A DNA stretch of 10,038 nucleotides from Syntrophaceae bacterium UBA1411 (GTDB taxonomy: Bacteria; Desulfobacterota; Syntrophia; Syntrophales; Smithellaceae), in NCBI GenBank assembly GCA_002304995.1, contig DBPV01000104.1:1-10038 (forward strand), read 5' to 3'. The notes beneath the pieces were generated by a model. That model searched no databases. It saw nothing but the letters and a program-made list of their open reading frames with translations, and was not told the DNA's origin. Below are positions 6,298 to 10,038 of this stretch, piece by piece (positions within the stretch are counted from its first letter, which is position 1; every line of letters begins with the position of its first letter). Made by a program: the position numbers and the translations under genes.

Positions 6298-7077
6298 CTA
6301 CCACAGCAGACGGGTTTGAATGTTGCGGCACGACAGGTATTTTTTGATTTCCGATATCGTGTAGGTCCGGTAATGCACCATCGAGGCGATGAGCGCCGCG
6401 TCGGCCCGACCGCGCGTCAGCACGTCCGCCAGATGCTGGGGTGTGCCGGCGCCGCCGGAGGCGATCACCGGAATGCGGACCGCTTCGGAAACGAGAGCCG
6501 TGAGAGCAATCTCGTAACCGTCCTTTGTGCCGTCCGCATCGATCGAATTAAGGCAGATTTCTCCCGCGCCCAGCCGTTCGGCCTTTTGCGCCCAGGTCAG
6601 TGCGTCGATTCCCGTGTATCTTCTGCCGCCTTCAATGACGATTTCATAGCCGGAAGGCGTTTGCCGGGAAACGGCCACCTTTTTCACGTCCATGCCCAGA
6701 ACCACGCACTGGCTGCCGAAGGCCCGGGCGCCCTGGGTAATGATGCCCGGCTCGAGTACGGCCGCGGAATTCACGCTGACTTTTTCCGCCCCCGCCCCGA
6801 TGACGCGGCGCATGTCGTCGAGGCTGCGGATGCCGCCGCCCACGGAAAAGGGAATGAAAATGGTTTCCGCGACGCGCCGCACGACGTCGATCATGATGTC
6901 GCGCTTATCGGAGGACGCCGTGATATCGTAAAAAACGATTTCGTCGGCTCCCTGCTCGTAATACTGGCGCGCCGCCTCGACCGGATCGCCGATATCCACA
7001 TTGCCCTGGAACTTGATGCCTTTGGTGAGCTTTCCCGCCCGCACGTCCAGGCAGGGAATGATTCTCTTGGAAATCAT
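6298..7077 (-). CDS. hisF: HisF, imidazole glycerol phosphate synthase cyclase subunit
   Basis: The (beta-alpha)8-barrel subunit that uses HisH-derived ammonia to convert PRFAR into imidazole glycerol phosphate and AICAR in histidine synthesis. It is 259 residues, normal for the family. Both catalytic aspartates are present: D11 (IIPCLDV) and D130 (VLGMDVKK). Also visible are VFYDITAS, FSVGGGIRSLDD, the phosphate loops GGGI and IASGGAGTPQHL, and NSIDADGTKDGYE. The D130 segment reads GMDVKK where many HisF proteins read AIDAKR, a variant I associate with some deltaproteobacterial HisF. ATG 7077 has GGAGG about five bases upstream and shares ATGA with the hisH stop, so the two are translationally coupled. 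No hisA lies between hisH and hisF. A role in sugar amidation is an alternative but less likely given the intact motifs. Confidence 0.95.
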   Translation of the reverse strand: MISKRIIPCLDVRAGKLTKGIKFQGNVDIGDPVEAARQYYEQGADEIVFYDITASSDKRDIMIDVVRRVAETIFIPFSVGGGIRSLDDMRRVIGAGAEKVSVNSAAVLEPGIITQGARAFGSQCVVLGMDVKKVAVSRQTPSGYEIVIEGGRRYTGIDALTWAQKAERLGAGEICLNSIDADGTKDGYEIALTALVSEAVRIPVIASGGAGTPQHLADVLTRGRADAALIASMVHYRTYTISEIKKYLSCRNIQTRLLW

Positions 7078-7700
7078 CTTCCCCTCCAGCCGCAGAAATT
7101 TTTCAGAATCTGCAAACCGGGCCGGCCGCTTTTTTCCGGGTGAAACTGCACGGCCACCAGATTGTTCACCGCCAGGGCCGAACAGAAGGTAATGCCGTAT
7201 TCCGTCGTCGCCAGCACCGCCTTTTCATCGCCGGGCGACGGATAATAGGAATGCACAAAGTAAAACTCCGCTTCCGCCGGTACGCCGGCAAACACCGGAT
7301 GCGGGCGCCTGAGCGCCACACGGTTCCAGCCCATGTGCGGAATTTTCAAACGCCGGCCGTCGGCAACCAGGTTTTCCGGAAAGCGCCGCGTCGTGCCGCC
7401 CACCAGACCGATGCACTGCGTGTCGTTTTCCTCGGAAGCGTCCAGAATAATCTGCGTGCCCAGGCAGATGCCCAGAAGCGGCTTTCCCGACGAAAGGTAG
7501 CCAAGCAGCCACGAATCGAGTTTTTTATGCCGCAGGTACGCCATGGCTTCACCCGCCGCTCCGACGCCGGGAAAAATCACACAGGACGCAGCCGTCAGGA
7601 CGGACGTGTCGTCCGTAACGACATATTCCTGCCCGATGACGTGAAGCGCGCGCGCGACAGAGGCGATGTTGCCCGCGTTATAATCAATGATGGCGATCAT
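7074..7700 (-). CDS. hisH: HisH, imidazole glycerol phosphate synthase glutaminase subunit
   Basis: Class I glutamine amidotransferase partner of HisF that releases ammonia from glutamine for the cyclase. It is 208 residues, typical. The N-terminus IAIIDYNAGNIASVARAL is diagnostic; FPGVGAAGEA (43-52) and the nucleophile C79 in GICLGTQIIL follow, then PHMGWN (121-126), YFVHSYY, and H187/E189 in QFHPEKSG. ATG 7700 is preceded by AAGGGA with an eight-base spacer. It ends in a 4-nt overlap with hisF, consistent with equal production of the two subunits. It lies 74 nt behind the radical SAM gene on the same strand and is probably co-transcribed with it. Confidence 0.96.
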   Translation of the reverse strand: MIAIIDYNAGNIASVARALHVIGQEYVVTDDTSVLTAASCVIFPGVGAAGEAMAYLRHKKLDSWLLGYLSSGKPLLGICLGTQIILDASEENDTQCIGLVGGTTRRFPENLVADGRRLKIPHMGWNRVALRRPHPVFAGVPAEAEFYFVHSYYPSPGDEKAVLATTEYGITFCSALAVNNLVAVQFHPEKSGRPGLQILKNFCGWRGR

Positions 7701-7774
7701 TCTTTTGTTCCCTTAAAACAGCCTGCCGCCGTTTCCGACGCTTTCCTAGCAATTTTTGTGCGCAAAGCCAATAA

Positions 7775-8734
7775 CTATTGCCTTTCTGATGCCGAAGCGG
7801 CTGCCTGATGATAATGCTTGCCCTGATAGGAATCGCGTTTTTCGAGTTCTTTATGAATCGCATTGAGGACATCCAGCTTGTTGGCCGCCCAGGCGGGCGC
7901 GAGAAAAATATCGCGGTAGCCGTCGGCGGTGAGGCGCTGGATGACCATCTCCGGCGGCAGCAGCTCCAGGACATCGGCCGTCAGAGAAGCGTATTTTTCT
8001 TTGGTAATCATGGCAAGAGCGCCCTGTTTGTAAAGCTCGCCAAGCGGCGTGCCGTCGAGCGCCAGAAGCGAATGAATTTTAATGCCTTGCACCGGCAGGG
8101 CGGCCAGGGTTTGCGCCGTGGCCAGCACATCTTTGTCACTTTCGCCCGGCAGGCCGACAATAATGTGTACACAAATGTTCAGCCCCCTGCCGGCCAGACG
8201 TCCGACGGCCTCCCGAAACTGCGCATAATCATGGCCCCGGTTGATGAAAGCCAGCGTCCGGTCGTGAACCGACTGCAAGCCCAGTTCCACCCAGACATGA
8301 GACGTGCGCGCATAGCCGGCCAGCAGGTCCGCGACCTCCGGGTCCACGCAGTCCGGCCGTGTGCCGATGGCAAGACCGATGACATCATCCTGGGCCAGCG
8401 CCTCGTCGTAGAGCGCCCGGAGTTTTTCCACCGGCGCGTAGGTATTGGTGAACGTCTGGAAATAAGCGACAAATTGCGACGCGGCCGGCTTGTAATATTT
8501 TTTACCGGAAGCAATCTGGTCCGCCACGGAGGGAAGAATCCCGCTCTGGCGCAATTTCGACCCCCGGCCGTCGCAGTAAATGCAGCCACCCGCCGCCACC
8601 TGCCCGTCACGGTTGGGACAGGTGAAGCCCGCGTCGATCTGGAGCTTGTGCACGGTGCAGCCAAACAGGTTGCGCCAGTAGCTTTTCAGATCGTAGTAGC
8701 GTTTGTTGTTTTTCCAGAACTCCGGCTTGTCCAC
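7775..8734 (-). CDS. YhcC-like (TIGR01212-type) radical SAM protein
   Basis: 319-residue radical SAM enzyme of the YhcC family; the substrate is not established. The N-terminal segment VHKLQIDAGFTCPNRDG leads into the cluster motif C39-x11-C51-x2-C54 (CPNRDG ... GGCIYC), the long-spaced form typical of this family rather than CxxxCxxC. Further conserved stretches are FQTFTNTYAPVEKL, IGTRPDCVD, VWVELGLQSVHDRTLAFINRGHDY and HIIVGLPGE, the SAM-barrel strands. A C-terminal region includes VIQRLTADGYRD. The start is GTG 8734 with AGAGGA a few bases upstream; a nearby ATG is out of frame. It is divergent from mnmG across a 138-nt gap. The position before hisHF suggests shared transcription but not a role in histidine synthesis. 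Confidence 0.92.
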   Translation of the reverse strand: MDKPEFWKNNKRYYDLKSYWRNLFGCTVHKLQIDAGFTCPNRDGQVAAGGCIYCDGRGSKLRQSGILPSVADQIASGKKYYKPAASQFVAYFQTFTNTYAPVEKLRALYDEALAQDDVIGLAIGTRPDCVDPEVADLLAGYARTSHVWVELGLQSVHDRTLAFINRGHDYAQFREAVGRLAGRGLNICVHIIVGLPGESDKDVLATAQTLAALPVQGIKIHSLLALDGTPLGELYKQGALAMITKEKYASLTADVLELLPPEMVIQRLTADGYRDIFLAPAWAANKLDVLNAIHKELEKRDSYQGKHYHQAAASASERQ

Positions 8735-8784
8735 GGCATCCTCTTTTTTATGTTGTTTTTTTAAAACCCTTCCCGTAAAAAACG

Positions 8785-8813
8785 CTTATGACATCTTTCG
8801 TCATTCCGTGCAA
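8785..8813 (-). promoter_or_regulatory. Weak promoter candidate for the radical SAM-hisHF run
   Basis: On the minus strand TTGCAC (8808-8813), a 17-nt spacer, then CATAAG (8785-8790) with TGT directly before it, as in an extended -10. The -35 match is poor (three of six) and the -10 is four of six. No better site is apparent in the divergent 8735-8872 gap. I could not pick a convincing promoter for mnmG there. Confidence 0.25.
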
Positions 8814-8860
8814 GCGACGCAAAAGGCAGCATCCGGAGCCGCTCGGCAAGCACAAGAGGT

Positions 8861-8866
8861 GAGGAG
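8861..8866 (+). promoter_or_regulatory. Ribosome binding site choosing the mnmG TTG start
   Basis: GAGGAG followed by six bases and TTG at 8873. This supports the TTG start; the MnmG homology SDSYDILVIGGGHAGCEAA begins right after it. Confidence 0.75.
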
Positions 8867-8872
8867 TACATT

Positions 8873-10038
8873 TTGTCCGATTCTTACGACATACTGGTCA
8901 TCGGCGGCGGTCATGCCGGCTGCGAAGCGGCGCTGGCCGCGGCGCGCATGGGCGCCGAAACGCTTTTGTTCAACATCAATCTCGATTCTCTCGCCCTCAT
9001 GTCCTGCAATCCGGCCATCGGGGGGCTCGCCAAAAGCCAGCTCGTCAAGGAAATCGACGCTCTGGGAGGCGAAATGGGGCGGGTCACGGATAAAACCGCC
9101 GTCCATTTCCGTCTGCTCAACGCCTCCAAGGGACCGGCCGTTCAGTCCACCCGCATGCAGTGCGACAAGCAGCTTTACCGCCTGACCATGAAGGCGACCG
9201 TCGAAAATCAGCCCCGCCTGCACATCCGCCAGGCCATGGTGGAAGCGCTGGCCGTTGAAGGCGGCGCCGTGACGGGCGTGCTGGACGCCAGCGGCCATTT
9301 TTATGGCGCAAGAAAAATTATCGTCACCACCGGCACCTTTTTAAACGGTCTGGTGCATATCGGCACATCACAGACGCCGTCGGGGCGGGCGGGAGAGCTC
9401 GCCTCCGTGGGGCTGGCCAATCAGCTCAAGGCGCTGGGATTTGACGTGGGCCGGATGAAAACCGGCACGCCGCCGCGTCTCAAGGCTTCGACAATTGATT
9501 TTTCCGTTCTCGAGCGCCAGGACAGCGATGCCGATCCCGCACCCTTTTCCTTTACCACCCGCGCGCTCAGGACCGAACGCCTGCCCTCTTACTTTTCCGG
9601 CACGTCCGCCGAGACGCACCTTGTGATCCGGGATAATATTCAACACTCGCCGCTTTACGCCGGCGTGATCAAAGGCGTCAGCGCGCGCTACTGCCCGTCG
9701 CTAGAAGACAAGGTCATGCGCTTCGGCGACCGCCAGAGCCATCCCGTGGTCCTGGAGCATGAAGGCCTCGACACGCAGGAAGTCTATGCCAAGGGCCTGG
9801 GCAACTGCCTGCCGCTGGAGCTGCAGTACCGGATCGTCCACAGCGTGAAAGGTCTGGAGCAGGCCGAAATCATGAGGCCCGCTTACGCCATCGAGTACGA
9901 CTTCGTTCAGCCCAGCCAGCTTAAAAACACGCTGGAGACGAAACGGATCGCGGGCCTGTATTTGGCGGGGCAAATCAACGGCACGTCCGGTTACGAGGAA
10001 GCGGCGGCGCAGGGCTTATGGGCGGGCATCAACGCAAC
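8873..10038 (+). CDS. mnmG: MnmG (GidA), tRNA uridine-5-carboxymethylaminomethyl synthesis enzyme, 5' part
   Basis: FAD-dependent subunit that acts with MnmE to build the 5-carboxymethylaminomethyl (cmnm) group on wobble uridine 34 of certain tRNAs. The window holds 388 codons of a protein usually near 620, running off the right edge with no frameshift. Visible are the FAD dinucleotide fold VIGGGHAGCEAA (9-20), MSCNPAIGGLAKSQLVKEIDALGG (43-66), FRLLNASKGPAV, TTGTFLNGLVHIG, GRMKTGTPPRL (193-203), HSPLYAGVIKGVSARYCPS with the expected catalytic C274, EDKVMRF, and the flavin-contacting AGQINGTSGYEEAAAQG (365-381). The missing part is the C-terminal MnmE/tRNA-binding region. The start is TTG 8873 with GAGGAG six bases before it. 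The gene is divergent from the radical SAM gene. Confidence 0.97.
   Translation, partial: MSDSYDILVIGGGHAGCEAALAAARMGAETLLFNINLDSLALMSCNPAIGGLAKSQLVKEIDALGGEMGRVTDKTAVHFRLLNASKGPAVQSTRMQCDKQLYRLTMKATVENQPRLHIRQAMVEALAVEGGAVTGVLDASGHFYGARKIIVTTGTFLNGLVHIGTSQTPSGRAGELASVGLANQLKALGFDVGRMKTGTPPRLKASTIDFSVLERQDSDADPAPFSFTTRALRTERLPSYFSGTSAETHLVIRDNIQHSPLYAGVIKGVSARYCPSLEDKVMRFGDRQSHPVVLEHEGLDTQEVYAKGLGNCLPLELQYRIVHSVKGLEQAEIMRPAYAIEYDFVQPSQLKNTLETKRIAGLYLAGQINGTSGYEEAAAQGLWAGINA

Noticed and set aside
7808..8764. Plus-strand open frame of about 318 codons antisense to the radical SAM gene
   Set aside because: Shadow frame with low-complexity composition; the minus strand carries the full conserved radical SAM protein.
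8788..8804. Short inverted repeat ATGAC...GTCAT in the radical SAM/mnmG divergent gap
   Set aside because: A five-base stem with a seven-base loop and no U tract is too weak to call an operator or terminator, though it overlaps the weak promoter candidate.
8801..9298. Minus-strand open frame overlapping the start of mnmG
   Set aside because: Antisense to the highly conserved FAD-binding part of MnmG, with no domain of its own.

Overview
The window is a gene-dense piece of a bacterial chromosome. It carries ten protein genes, the last cut by the window edge, and no rRNA, tRNA, CRISPR array, insertion sequence or phage gene that I can see. The coding DNA is fairly GC-rich with AT-rich gaps, and GTG/TTG starts with good Shine-Dalgarno sites are common. 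The gene content (a NifA-like sigma-54 activator, a CheX-type phosphatase, a bacteriohemerythrin, PdxS/PdxT vitamin B6 synthesis, and HisF with a GMDVKK-type motif) suggests an anaerobic or microaerophilic member of the former Deltaproteobacteria (Desulfobacterota, possibly Syntrophales-like). That placement is inferred from protein style and not proven.

Layout: (1) 18-1550, minus: a GAF-AAA-Fis sigma-54 activator. Its divergent upstream gap (1551-1769) holds a GG-N10-GC element pointing at it. (2) 1770-2342, plus: a DUF4126 membrane protein whose 3' end overlaps, tail to tail, (3) a bacteriohemerythrin (2326-2769, minus) with its own near-consensus promoter. (4) 2835-6186, minus: a tightly packed run pdxS-pdxT-cheX-like-GNAT with gaps of 8, 28 and 16 nt. 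A good sigma-70 type promoter lies in front of pdxS. (5) 6298-8734, minus: a YhcC-type radical SAM protein, then hisH and hisF, the last two joined by a 4-nt ATGA overlap. (6) 8873 to the right edge, plus: the first 388 codons of mnmG, divergent from the radical SAM gene.

How the genes fit together: hisH/hisF and pdxT/pdxS are two separate glutaminase plus (beta-alpha)8-barrel synthases. Both make ammonia from glutamine and use it on a pentose-phosphate-derived substrate, and they sit next to each other on one strand. The CheX-like protein, with an unusual C-terminal helical extension, and the acetyltransferase look like passengers in the pdxST transcript. No complete undescribed system is evident. 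The most unusual items are the extended CheX-like protein in a B6 operon, the sigma-54-like site in front of the sigma-54 activator, and the strongly promoted hemerythrin.
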